Below, piece by piece: positions 1 through 6,617 of a DNA stretch of 7,369 bases; the first letter of the stretch is position 1; each line of letters begins with the position of its first letter. The DNA lies in contig CAJTWQ010000069.1 of assembly GCA_910579835.1 (NCBI GenBank), positions 1 through 7,369 on the forward strand, given 5' to 3'. The stretch is from an uncultured Ruminococcus sp. GTDB lineage: Bacteria; Bacillota; Clostridia; Oscillospirales; Ruminococcaceae. Both the position numbers and the translations under genes were made by a program. Under the pieces are notes generated by a model. It had not been told where the DNA came from and did not search any database. It was given only the letters and a program-made list of their open reading frames with translations.

Positions 1-34
1 AATGCTGTTTCCGTGTATCAAATAAACTCTGTTC

Positions 35-63
35 TTTACAATCATTGAATTTTGTGATAAAAT
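35..63 (+). promoter_or_regulatory. sigma-A promoter of the ABC exporter operon
   Basis: A -35 box TTTACA (35-40) is separated by 17 nt from a -10 box TAAAAT (58-63). A TG dinucleotide at 55-56 gives an extended -10. Transcription would start near position 70 and leave a leader of about 70 nt before the ATPase start at 140. An 8-bp palindrome TGTTAACA (72-79) sits just after the predicted start and could be an operator, although a palindrome this short is also expected by chance in AT-rich DNA. The bases before 35 show no supportable gene end. Confidence 0.75.
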
Positions 64-139
64 ATAATTGTTGTTAACATATAGTCATTCTTAAAAAGGA
101 TGTATAACCTAAAAGAGTTTTTATAGGAAAGGAAATAAA

Positions 140-844
140 ATGAATACATATATTGAGTTCAAGAATGTGAAAAAAATATATAAAACAGGGGAGGTGGAAA
201 TCGCTGCTCTTAACGGTGTTAATTTTGAGATAGGAAAAGGGGAATTTTGTGTTATTGTAGGAGCCTCCGGAGCAGGTAAGACAACTATACTTAATATTCT
301 TGGTGGAATGGATACCCTCACTTCGGGCAGCGCATGGCTGGACGGTATGGAGATTTCCCGGCTGAGCAAGAGGGAACTGACAGCTTATCGACGATATGAC
401 GTAGGTTTTGTATTCCAGTTTTATAATTTGATACAAAACCTTACTGCTATTGAAAATGTCGAACTGGCGGCGCAGATATGCCGGAATCCTCTTAATGCTG
501 CTGATATTCTTGAAAAAGTCGGGCTTAGCGGCAGAATGAAAAATTTTCCTGCGCAGCTTTCAGGGGGAGAGCAGCAGCGTGTAGCAATAGCTCGTGCTCT
601 TGCCAAGAATCCGAAGCTTCTTCTTTGTGACGAGCCTACGGGAGCATTGGATTATAATACTGGAAAGGCGGTTCTTAAGCTTTTACAGGATACCTGCCGC
701 AGTACTGGCATGACAGTAGTGGTTATAACTCATAATCAGGCGCTTTCAGCTATGGCTGACAGGATCATAACCGTAAAGAACGGCATTGTTGAGGAAATGA
801 GAATAAACAGCAGAATCGTTGATGTTTCTGAAATTGAGTGGTGA
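140..844 (+). CDS. ABC exporter ATP-binding subunit (MacB/LolD-type)
   Basis: This 234-residue cytoplasmic ATPase powers the permease encoded next to it. All motifs of an active ABC ATPase are visible: Walker A GASGAGKT (41-48), Q-loop Gln93 in GFVFQFYNL, signature LSGGEQQR (140-147), Walker B LLLCDEP (160-166), D-loop GALD (168-171) and switch His198 in VVITHNQ. The FVFQxYNL Q-loop and the LSGGEQQRVAIARAL signature are typical of the MacB/LolD group, whose partners are FtsX-type permeases working by mechanotransmission or extrusion. The length is normal for the family. The ATG at 140 has an AGGAAAGGA ribosome binding site (125-133) at good spacing. The stop lies 5 nt before the chosen permease start, so the two are probably co-translated. 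The family assignment is firm; the substrate (antimicrobial peptide, lipid, lipoprotein or other) is unknown. Confidence 0.93.
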   Translation: MNTYIEFKNVKKIYKTGEVEIAALNGVNFEIGKGEFCVIVGASGAGKTTILNILGGMDTLTSGSAWLDGMEISRLSKRELTAYRRYDVGFVFQFYNLIQNLTAIENVELAAQICRNPLNAADILEKVGLSGRMKNFPAQLSGGEQQRVAIARALAKNPKLLLCDEPTGALDYNTGKAVLKLLQDTCRSTGMTVVVITHNQALSAMADRIITVKNGIVEEMRINSRIVDVSEIEW

Positions 845-849
845 CGTTT

Positions 850-3300
850 ATGGGAAAGATTATGAAAAAAGCAGCCGTCCGTGAGATAAAAGGCAGTTTT
901 GGACGATATTTTGCTATTCTTGCAATTATAGCTCTGGGAGTGGGATTTTTTTCCGGAGTGCGTATCACAACGCCGGCAATGGTAAATACTATTAACAGTT
1001 TTCTGGACAAGCATCAGCTTTATGATTACCGTTTGCTCTCAACCTCCGGCTGGAGCAGTGAGGATGCTGAAGTCCTTGCTGGTTTTGAGGATGTAATAAC
1101 CGCCGAGTCTTCATACAGTCTTGATGTCATATATAATTATAAAGGCGGAAGGGAAAATGTTCTTAAAACTCATTCAATTACAAATAATCTCAATACTCTT
1201 GAAATTGTCAGCGGAAGGATGCCTCAGTCGCCGGATGAATGTGTTGTTGACGCAGACCTGAACTCTGTTCCGCCTCTTGGAACGAGTATTACTCTTTCCT
1301 CCAATAACGATGATGAAACGCTGAATTCTCTTTCCGGCAGTTCATTTAAGGTAGTCGGAACAGTTTATTCCCCGGTATATATCAACTTTGAGCGTGGAAC
1401 GACTTCTATCGGCAACGGCAGTGTGAGCGGATTTGTATATATGCTTCCTGAATCTTTTAAAATGAGCCGCTGTTCTGAGATTTTCGTTCGCTTTGACCAT
1501 GATTATCAGATTTATTCGGACGAATATAATGATTTTATGAATGAACGGCTTGAAACATGGAAGAAATATACAGCAGATCAGGCTGAGAAAAGCAGCGATA
1601 TGTTTGCTGCTGAAATGGGATTGACTCAGACGCAGCTACCAAAGACCTTTGTGCTTGACAGGAATTATAATATCGGATATTCATGCTTTGAAAGCGACTC
1701 AGAGATAGTTGAACAGGTTGCCAGAATATTTCCGTTATTTTTTATACTTGTAGCAGCTCTTGTATGCATGACTACTATGAGCAGAATGATTGAAGAACAG
1801 CGCACACAGATCGGCGTATTTAAAGCAATTGGATATTCAGATTCGGCTATTATGGGACGGTATCTTTTCTATTCAGGCAGCGCTGCGCTGACAGGCTGTA
1901 TTATAGGATATGCTGTAGGAATTTTTTTATTTCCCGGAGTTATATGGATGACTTATAAGCTTATGTATATAGCTGTTCCGATAAAATTTGTTTTTGATCC
2001 TGTTCTTGCTGCGGTCACTATCGGAGCGTCACTGCTTTGTTCTATGGCTGTGACATGGCTTTCGTGCCGTCATGAACTGACAATGACAAGCGCATCTCTT
2101 ATGAGGCCGAAATCGCCAAAGGCAGGTAAGCGGGTTTTCCTTGAACAGGTACCTTTTATCTGGAATCATATGAAATTTCTTCATAAGGTATCTTTTAGAA
2201 ATATTTTTCGCTATAAAAAAAGATTTTTTATGATGATTTTGGGAATAAGCGGATGCACGGCTCTCCTTCTTACCGGCTTTGGACTAAAAGATTCTATTTC
2301 TGGTTTTGCTGATATGCAGTACGGTGATATTGTTACCGCTGATGCAGAGATTACATTTAATGCAGGTGAAGATGGAGCAATTCCGGATAAAATTACCGAA
2401 GATCTTGACGAAAAGTCCGGATATTATACATTTATCCACAGTTCCAGCTGGGATCTTCTTTACGGAGGAAAAGTGAAGAGCATCTCTTTAGTCGTTCCGG
2501 AGAGCTTTGATGAAATGCGTAATTTTATGAATTTCAGAGATCTTGACGGAAAGGATATAAAACTTCCCGGACTAAACGAAGCGATCGTCAGCAACAGCGT
2601 TCGGGAGCGGTATGGCGCAGAAAAAGGCGATATTATAACCCTTCGTGACGAAAATATGCATGAGATGAATGTAAAAGTAACGGGAGTTTTTGAAAATCAT
2701 GTTTACAATTATATTTTTATATCTCCGGAGACTATTGAGACGCAATTGTTTTCATCCGTTGCATATAACGGAGCATATCTTAAATTTAAACCTGGTGACG
2801 ATGGCAGCGAAGTTTCTTCTTTATCCGGAACAGACGATGTGACGTCGGTAATACTTTTCAAGTATTTGAGAACACGTATGGCAAATATGATGAGCAGTTT
2901 GAATTATATTGTTATCCTCATTATTTTCAGTGCAGCCGGACTAGCGTTTGTTGTCATATACAATCTGACAAATATTAACATTACGGAAAGACTTCGGGAA
3001 ATAGCTACAATAAAGGTACTGGGTTTTTTTCGCCGTGAAACTTCTGCATATGTGCTTCGTGAAAATCTGACTCTTACTGCTTTTGGAACTGCTGTTGGTT
3101 TAGGGCTGGGAATACTTCTTCATAAATTTGTTATGGCGCAGATTGTGGTAGACCTTATTTCTTTCCGTACAAGGATTCTTCCGATGAGCTTTATTTTCAG
3201 CGCAGTACTTACTTTCGCATTTAATTTTATAGTAAATCTCTTTATGGAAATAAAGCTTGAAAGGATAAACATGGCTGAATCCCTTAAATCTGTTGATTAG
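850..3300 (+). CDS. ABC transporter permease with two FtsX domains
   Basis: This is the 816-residue membrane partner of the ATPase. A short basic N-terminus leads into a first membrane helix (about residues 18-37, FAILAIIALGVGFFSG). A long extracytoplasmic domain follows to about 288. A first FtsX domain (about 290-415) carries the cytoplasmic coupling motif EEQRTQIGVFKAIGY. Another helix (about 458-478) leads into a second extracytoplasmic domain (to about 680), and a second FtsX domain (about 680-805) carries TERLREIATIKVLGF. The two repeated halves mean one chain could supply the whole membrane part. The start at 850 is preferred over an in-frame GTG at 838 because AGTGGTGA (837-844) lies 5 nt upstream as a ribosome binding site; an ATG at 862 is also possible. 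Many clostridial relatives exceed 1000 residues because of a coiled-coil insert in the first ectodomain; here only a short helical stretch (about 221-253) is present. It may be a peptide or lipid exporter; the substrate is not known. Confidence 0.88.
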   Translation: MGKIMKKAAVREIKGSFGRYFAILAIIALGVGFFSGVRITTPAMVNTINSFLDKHQLYDYRLLSTSGWSSEDAEVLAGFEDVITAESSYSLDVIYNYKGGRENVLKTHSITNNLNTLEIVSGRMPQSPDECVVDADLNSVPPLGTSITLSSNNDDETLNSLSGSSFKVVGTVYSPVYINFERGTTSIGNGSVSGFVYMLPESFKMSRCSEIFVRFDHDYQIYSDEYNDFMNERLETWKKYTADQAEKSSDMFAAEMGLTQTQLPKTFVLDRNYNIGYSCFESDSEIVEQVARIFPLFFILVAALVCMTTMSRMIEEQRTQIGVFKAIGYSDSAIMGRYLFYSGSAALTGCIIGYAVGIFLFPGVIWMTYKLMYIAVPIKFVFDPVLAAVTIGASLLCSMAVTWLSCRHELTMTSASLMRPKSPKAGKRVFLEQVPFIWNHMKFLHKVSFRNIFRYKKRFFMMILGISGCTALLLTGFGLKDSISGFADMQYGDIVTADAEITFNAGEDGAIPDKITEDLDEKSGYYTFIHSSSWDLLYGGKVKSISLVVPESFDEMRNFMNFRDLDGKDIKLPGLNEAIVSNSVRERYGAEKGDIITLRDENMHEMNVKVTGVFENHVYNYIFISPETIETQLFSSVAYNGAYLKFKPGDDGSEVSSLSGTDDVTSVILFKYLRTRMANMMSSLNYIVILIIFSAAGLAFVVIYNLTNINITERLREIATIKVLGFFRRETSAYVLRENLTLTAFGTAVGLGLGILLHKFVMAQIVVDLISFRTRILPMSFIFSAVLTFAFNFIVNLFMEIKLERINMAESLKSVD

Positions 3301-3321
3301 TATTATTATCTAACAGTTTTT

Positions 3322-3330
3322 TGTTATAAT
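3322..3330 (+). promoter_or_regulatory. possible extended -10 element before the terminator
   Basis: TGTTATAAT (3322-3330) is a perfect extended -10 sequence (TG, one base, TATAAT). No -35 box occurs at the usual distance; the nearest TTGATT (3293-3298) is 26 nt away. A transcript from here would start at about 3337, exactly at the terminator hairpin. The region is very AT-rich, so chance is a serious alternative. Confidence 0.2.
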
Positions 3331-3337
3331 ATATTTT

Positions 3338-3367
3338 AAACGGCTTTGCTTCGGCAGAGTCGTTTTT
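3338..3367 (+). terminator. Rho-independent terminator of the ABC operon
   Basis: A 12-bp stem (3338-3349 with 3354-3365), containing two G-U pairs, closes on a UUCG tetraloop flanked by C and G, the very stable cUUCGg form. The 3' arm runs into a five-T tract (3363-3367). It begins 38 nt after the permease stop and separates the exporter unit from spoIIIA. The A-rich 5' arm could also pair with the opposite strand's needs, but no convergent gene is present. Confidence 0.9.
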
Positions 3368-3370
3368 CTG

Positions 3371-3399
3371 TCATAATATAAGGTTGTTTTGAATATGAT
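3371..3399 (+). promoter_or_regulatory. candidate sigma-E promoter of the spoIIIA operon
   Basis: TCATAAT (3371-3377) matches 6 of 7 positions of the Bacillus sigma-E -35 consensus, recalled as KMATATT. After 14 nt, AATATGAT (3392-3399) matches 5 of 8 positions of CATACAHT. In B. subtilis spoIIIA is transcribed by sigma-E in the mother cell, and this is the only plausible pair between the terminator and spoIIIAA. The predicted start (about 3405) would leave a leader of under 20 nt that begins almost at the ribosome binding site. The -10 match is weak, so this is a candidate only. Confidence 0.35.
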
Positions 3400-3407
3400 T
3401 AAGTGAA

Positions 3408-3414
3408 AGGGGAG
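3408..3414 (+). promoter_or_regulatory. ribosome binding site that sets the spoIIIAA TTG start
   Basis: AGGGGAG lies 7 nt upstream of the TTG at 3422. The first in-frame ATG is at codon 22 (3485) and lacks a comparable site. Starting at TTG also gives the expected family length, so TTG is favoured. Confidence 0.8.
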
Positions 3415-3421
3415 AGAAGTC

Positions 3422-4342
3422 TTGAACGGACGTACAAGCTATGAAACTATTTCATCTTATGCAACTCCGGAGATACGCCGCGCTATGAGTTTAACTGCAT
3501 TAGAGGATCGTCGTGATCTTAGTGAGATACGAATTCGCAGCGGAAGAGCGATATCGTTTGTTTATCCTGGACGAATAATGTTCCTGACGAAAAGTGGCAG
3601 ACTAACGGCAAATCATAAAAATTCAGCATGTATTGCCGCGTCTGCCGCTGATATACGGGAAATTGTCGAAGCGCTGTGCCGATATTCAGTGCACAGCTGT
3701 TCAAAGGAGCTTCGTGAGGGTTTTTTTGTAATCGGAGGAGGAATTCGTGTAGGCGTTTCAGGAACAGTCTCGGAAACAGAGAGCAGAACGATCAGAGATT
3801 TCAGCAGTCTCAATTTCAGAATAGCGAGGTCGGTGACTGGATGCGCAGAAGAACTCTTTAGAAAGACAAGCGGAAGCAGCGTACTTATATGCGGCGGTGT
3901 CAATTCAGGTAAAACCACGCTTCTTCGGGATTTATGCCGGCTTCTGGGAGACAGCCGAAAGGTGGCGCTTATTGATGAAAGAAATGAGATCTCAGCCAGT
4001 ATCGGCGGAATTCCCGGCCGGGATATAGGAGCTATGACTGATGTGATCATAGGCTCTGGACGTGCTGCCGGGGTTGCTGCCGCTGTCAGAACGCTGTCTC
4101 CCGACATGATAATCTGCGATGAGATTTCAGAACCGTGCGATGCTGAAGCGATATTGAGCGGTTTCGGATGCGGAGTGAATTTCACTGCGTCACTTCACGC
4201 TGAAAGCTATGAGGAAATGCTCAGCCGAAAGGCCGCTGTGCCTCTTATAGAATCCGGTGTTTTTGACTACGCCGTGTTTTTATGGGGAAGCTGCTGTCCT
4301 TCAAGAATCAAAGAAATAAGGAGACTTGCAAGATGCTGCTGA
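3422..4342 (+). CDS. spoIIIAA: stage III sporulation protein AA (ATPase)
   Basis: SpoIIIAA is the cytoplasmic ATPase of the mother cell-forespore channel and is related to secretion ATPases of the type II/IV (GspE/PilB) class. In B. subtilis ATP hydrolysis by it is needed for late forespore gene expression. The predicted product has 306 residues against about 307 in B. subtilis. Visible motifs are Walker A GGVNSGKTT (158-166) followed by LLRDL, the conserved VALIDERNEI segment (181-190), Walker B DMIICDEI (228-235) and a SLHA histidine motif (257-260). The N-terminal part carries the family pattern GGGIRVGVSGT (105-115). The start is TTG with a strong ribosome binding site. It is the first gene of the operon, and its last 10 nt overlap spoIIIAB. 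All catalytic motifs look intact. Confidence 0.96.
   Translation: MNGRTSYETISSYATPEIRRAMSLTALEDRRDLSEIRIRSGRAISFVYPGRIMFLTKSGRLTANHKNSACIAASAADIREIVEALCRYSVHSCSKELREGFFVIGGGIRVGVSGTVSETESRTIRDFSSLNFRIARSVTGCAEELFRKTSGSSVLICGGVNSGKTTLLRDLCRLLGDSRKVALIDERNEISASIGGIPGRDIGAMTDVIIGSGRAAGVAAAVRTLSPDMIICDEISEPCDAEAILSGFGCGVNFTASLHAESYEEMLSRKAAVPLIESGVFDYAVFLWGSCCPSRIKEIRRLARCC
4318..4323 (+). promoter_or_regulatory. ribosome binding site that sets the spoIIIAB start
   Basis: AAGGAG inside the end of spoIIIAA lies 9 nt before the ATG at 4333. It favours 4333 over an in-frame ATG at 4282, which would add 17 polar residues ahead of the membrane helix. Confidence 0.8.
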
Positions 4343-4839
4343 GAGTAATTGCGGCTCTGATGTTTGCCGCTGCCGGTACAGTTGGAGGATTTGCCAAAGC
4401 TGAAGGATTGAAAAGTAATCTTGAGTTTTGCCGCGAAACAGGAGAACTGCTAAGAATGTCGGCAATTTTTATACGTTTTCAGGGACTGAATGTATATGAG
4501 CTTTCATCCAGGCTTAGATCCTCTTCTGATCTTAAAATGCTGACATTCCTTAATGGCTTGCCGGAGAGTTTTTCACAGGGTGAAAATTTTCATGAACAGT
4601 GGAAGAAAGCTGTTTACAGTCAGGAGAACATTCCGGACGATGAAAGAGGTATTCTTCTAAGTTTCGGGGAAATTATAGGCACAAGCGATATTGACGGTCA
4701 GATGATGTCTATTGAGGCTATTGAATCGGAGCTTAGCGGACTTGAAAGCAGAAGGAAGGAAGATTTCATTCGCAAAAGCCGGCTTTATCGCAGCGCAGGA
4801 GCTTTATTCGGCGTCATGGCCGGAATTCTTATAATTTAG
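4333..4839 (+). CDS. spoIIIAB: stage III sporulation protein AB (GspF-like membrane protein)
   Basis: SpoIIIAB is a mother-cell membrane protein whose cytoplasmic domain resembles type II secretion/pilus platform proteins (GspF/PilC), which are thought to couple the ATPase to the membrane complex. The product has 168 residues against about 171 in B. subtilis. An N-terminal helix (about 2-20) is followed by a helical soluble domain with the hallmark LLSFGEIIGTSDIDGQ (108-123), and a C-terminal helix (about 154-168) ends the chain. Both membrane segments at the ends match the family layout. The start at 4333 overlaps the spoIIIAA stop by 10 nt, so translation of the two is probably coupled. Identification is by layout, hallmark motif and position in the operon. 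Confidence 0.93.
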   Translation: MLLRVIAALMFAAAGTVGGFAKAEGLKSNLEFCRETGELLRMSAIFIRFQGLNVYELSSRLRSSSDLKMLTFLNGLPESFSQGENFHEQWKKAVYSQENIPDDERGILLSFGEIIGTSDIDGQMMSIEAIESELSGLESRRKEDFIRKSRLYRSAGALFGVMAGILII

Positions 4840-4852
4840 AGCTTGTATTAAT

Positions 4853-4907
4853 GGATGTTGAAAATATTGATATAGATTCAGTCTATACATCCTCTTAACG
4901 AAAGGAT
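4853..4907 (+). promoter_or_regulatory. alternative hairpins around the spoIIIAC ribosome binding site
   Basis: Two overlapping structures can be drawn. In the first, GGATGT (4853-4858) pairs with ACATCC (4887-4892), with ATAGA/TCTAT (4872-4876 with 4882-4886) stacked inside and a 13-nt bulge. In the second, ATCCT (4889-4893) pairs with AGGAT (4903-4907), which covers the AAAGGA ribosome binding site (4901-4906) of spoIIIAC. Both need ATCC, so they exclude each other. The stems are short, and folding energies were not computed. Confidence 0.25.
4862..4891 (+). promoter_or_regulatory. possible internal sigma-E-like promoter before spoIIIAC
   Basis: AAATATT (4862-4868) matches 6 of 7 positions of the sigma-E -35 (KMATATT, from memory). 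After 15 nt, TATACATC (4884-4891) matches 6 of 8 of CATACAHT. It lies in the only sizeable gap of the operon (4840-4913). Transcription would start near 4898, just before the spoIIIAC ribosome binding site. AT-richness makes a chance match possible. Confidence 0.25.
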
Positions 4908-4913
4908 ATAAAA

Positions 4914-5111
4914 ATGGACATTGATCTCATTTTCAAAATTGCAGGAACAGGAATAATAGTAGCAGTCCTCAATCTGGTTCTGAAGCGTGCAGAACGTGAG
5001 GAGCAGGCTATGATGACGACACTGGCAGGGCTGATAGTCGTTCTTGTTGTGATCGTGCAGGAGATAGGAAATCTTTTTGAAACAGTCAAGACGGTATTCG
5101 GCTTATGGTAG
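4914..5111 (+). CDS. spoIIIAC: stage III sporulation protein AC
   Basis: SpoIIIAC is a very small membrane protein of the channel complex. The product has 65 residues against about 68 in B. subtilis. Two membrane helices are clear: about residues 3-23 (IFKIAGTGIIVAVLNLVL) and about 36-55 (TLAGLIVVLVVIVQEIGNLF), joined by a charged cytoplasmic loop KRAEREEQ. The IAGxGIIVA pattern near the start and the closing LFxxVKxVF segment agree with the family. The ATG has an AAAGGA ribosome binding site at 4901-4906, 7 nt upstream. The last 7 nt overlap the spoIIIAD start. The precise role of AC in the complex is not established in detail; it is required for channel function. Confidence 0.93.
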   Translation: MDIDLIFKIAGTGIIVAVLNLVLKRAEREEQAMMTTLAGLIVVLVVIVQEIGNLFETVKTVFGLW

Positions 5112-5494
5112 GGAACTGTTTTTCCGTATCTGTTTTCTGCATCTGTTCTGCGGTATTGGCCGTCCTCCTGCGTCAATACTGCCGTGAACAGTCGATGATG
5201 ATAGCCCTGGGAGTATGCTCCGCTGTTATAGGAGGATTTGTGTTGTTCATTGAGCCTGTTATATCAGAAGTACAGGAAATTTTTGCCGGTGCAGGAATCT
5301 CGGACAGCTATATGTCTATTATTTTCAAAGCGGCGGCAATTTGTTTTATAACCCAGATAACCTGTGAGATATGCTCAGACAGCGGAGAAGGAGCTATAGC
5401 ATCGGCAGCGGAACTATGGGGACGGGGGGCGCTGGCTTTTATGAGTCTGCCGATAATCCGTTCTCTGTTGGAAAAAATTAATGAAATGATTTAG
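5105..5494 (+). CDS. spoIIIAD: stage III sporulation protein AD
   Basis: SpoIIIAD is an integral membrane component of the spoIIIA-encoded channel, paired with SpoIIIAC and partly similar to it. The product has 129 residues against about 133 in B. subtilis. Hydrophobic segments lie at about 5-22, 31-50, 70-88 and 105-122. The family signature DSGEGAIASAAELWGR (92-107), which corresponds to the DAGQGAIAS motif of B. subtilis, is present. The ATG overlaps the spoIIIAC stop (ATGGTAG), and no clear ribosome binding site precedes it, so translation is probably coupled to spoIIIAC. Any later start (first TTG at codon 18) would destroy the first helix. The protein has eight cysteines, many for its size. 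Confidence 0.93.
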   Translation: MVGNCFSVSVFCICSAVLAVLLRQYCREQSMMIALGVCSAVIGGFVLFIEPVISEVQEIFAGAGISDSYMSIIFKAAAICFITQITCEICSDSGEGAIASAAELWGRGALAFMSLPIIRSLLEKINEMI

Positions 5495-5505
5495 GATCAG
5501 GGAAT

Positions 5506-6600
5506 ATGAAACGTATTTTTGCACTTGCAGTAATTTCAATTATTATGCTTTTTGCAGTTTCACCAATAGATTCCTTTGCGGAATACGAGGCGGAACAGGC
5601 GGAGATAACCGAGGATCTTGACGATATTCTTGCAGATTACGATATTGACTGGGAGTTCGGAGATATAAGCGGTCTTACTTTCAGTGAATTGTTAAATCGT
5701 ATTATTGACTCTTTATCGGATAGACTTCATGCACCTATGAAGCTTCTGGGAACACTATTAGCGGTCATCATATTTACTGCTGCTGTCAAAGGAATTGGAG
5801 ATGGCGTTTTTACTAAAAACGGAAATTCAGATCTGTATAATATGGTCTGTGTTCTGACCGCAGTCACATCCATTACACCGTCTTTATTCGTGGTTTATGA
5901 AAATGCGCTGTCTGCTGTTCAGCGGACGGGTGGCTTCATGCTTGTTTTTGTTCCCGTATTTGCAGGAATAACCATTGCCTGCGGAGGAACTCTTTCCGGC
6001 GGTATTTACAGTGTAATGATTCTGGGGGCATCGGAGCTGTTTACAGCTTTGACCAATAAATATCTTATGCCTGTTCTGGGAGTAACAGCAGTTTTAGCTG
6101 TTTCCGGCAGTGTGTTTTCGAATGTGTCAGCAGATAGCATCGTTAAACTTATTAAAAAAATAATCACATGGGCAATGACTGTTTCAATGACTTTATTTAC
6201 AGGTTTTTCCGCTATGAAATGCACTCTTGCCGCTAAAACTGACGGCGCCGCCTCCAAAACGGCAAAGTACATAATATCAGGATTTGTTCCAATTGTCGGC
6301 GGAGCCGTTTCCGATGCATACGCTACGGTCAGAGGGAGCTTTGACGTTATGCGTTCAACTATAGGAACAACTGGAAATATCGCAGTTATTTTGCTTATTC
6401 TTCCGCCTGTTATTGAGATTCTGGCGTTCCGCGGAGTTATGTGGATAAGCACGACTGCTGCAGAGCTTATGTCGGCGGAACCGCTTGTGAGGCTTATGAA
6501 GGCTATAGACAGCAGTCTTGCTATAGTACAGAGCGTGCTTATCTGCTATTCTGTTATGCTCATTATATGCACTGGCATACTTATTCAGTCCTTTTCATAG
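5506..6600 (+). CDS. spoIIIAE: stage III sporulation protein AE
   Basis: SpoIIIAE is the largest polytopic membrane protein of the channel and is proposed to form part of its export or basal platform. The product has 364 residues against about 399 in B. subtilis. An N-terminal signal peptide (about 1-25, likely cut after SFA) is followed by an acidic stretch (27-52). About seven or eight membrane helices then run to the end (around 77-95, 111-133, 143-162, 165-205, 217-236, 291-309 and 341-361). The conserved segment KYIISGFVPIVGGAVSDAY (254-272) is typical of the family. AGGA at 5493-5496, overlapping the spoIIIAD stop, is 9 nt before the ATG. The shorter length probably reflects a smaller N-terminal extracytoplasmic part, as no motif looks lost. 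Confidence 0.95.
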   Translation: MKRIFALAVISIIMLFAVSPIDSFAEYEAEQAEITEDLDDILADYDIDWEFGDISGLTFSELLNRIIDSLSDRLHAPMKLLGTLLAVIIFTAAVKGIGDGVFTKNGNSDLYNMVCVLTAVTSITPSLFVVYENALSAVQRTGGFMLVFVPVFAGITIACGGTLSGGIYSVMILGASELFTALTNKYLMPVLGVTAVLAVSGSVFSNVSADSIVKLIKKIITWAMTVSMTLFTGFSAMKCTLAAKTDGAASKTAKYIISGFVPIVGGAVSDAYATVRGSFDVMRSTIGTTGNIAVILLILPPVIEILAFRGVMWISTTAAELMSAEPLVRLMKAIDSSLAIVQSVLICYSVMLIICTGILIQSFS

Positions 6601-6606
6601 ATGTGC

Positions 6607-6613
6607 AGGAGGG
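6607..6613 (+). promoter_or_regulatory. ribosome binding site that sets the spoIIIAF start
   Basis: AGGAGGG, the strongest such site in the operon, lies 4 nt before the ATG at 6618. The reading frame stays open upstream to an ATG at 6441 inside spoIIIAE, but that 59-codon extension is hydrophilic, cysteine- and tyrosine-rich, and unlike the family. Confidence 0.88.
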
Positions 6614-6617
6614 AAAG

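Noticed and set aside
1..48. Possible C-terminal end of an upstream gene (frame open to TGA at 46-48)
   Set aside because: Only 15 codons are visible with no recognisable pattern, and the frame runs through the -35 box, so it cannot be told from intergenic DNA.
838..849. GTG start for the permease overlapping the ATPase stop
   Set aside because: The stretch AGTGGTGA works better as a ribosome binding site for the ATG at 850, and the added residues (MVTF) are not part of the usual N-terminus. It cannot be fully excluded.
3613..4185. 190-codon open frame on the minus strand inside spoIIIAA
   Set aside because: It lies wholly antisense to a gene with intact ATPase motifs, has no ribosome binding site or recognisable domain, and its composition (Ser/Pro/Ile-rich) is what a shadow of coding sequence gives.
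4282..4332. Upstream ATG giving a longer SpoIIIAB
   Set aside because: It would put 17 charged residues before the N-terminal helix, whereas 4333 has AAGGAG at good spacing and gives the usual length.
4858..4889. Sigma-A promoter TTGAAA ... TATACA before spoIIIAC
   Set aside because: The spacer is 20 nt, too long for a normal sigma-A promoter. The sigma-E-like reading of the same region fits better.
6006..6452. 148-codon open frame on the minus strand inside spoIIIAE
   Set aside because: It is antisense to conserved membrane helices of SpoIIIAE and has no supporting start signals, so it is a shadow frame.
6441..6617. Upstream 59-codon extension of spoIIIAF overlapping the end of spoIIIAE
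   Set aside because: The family starts with two membrane helices. The extension is polar and Cys/Tyr-rich, and the strong AGGAGGG site points to 6618.
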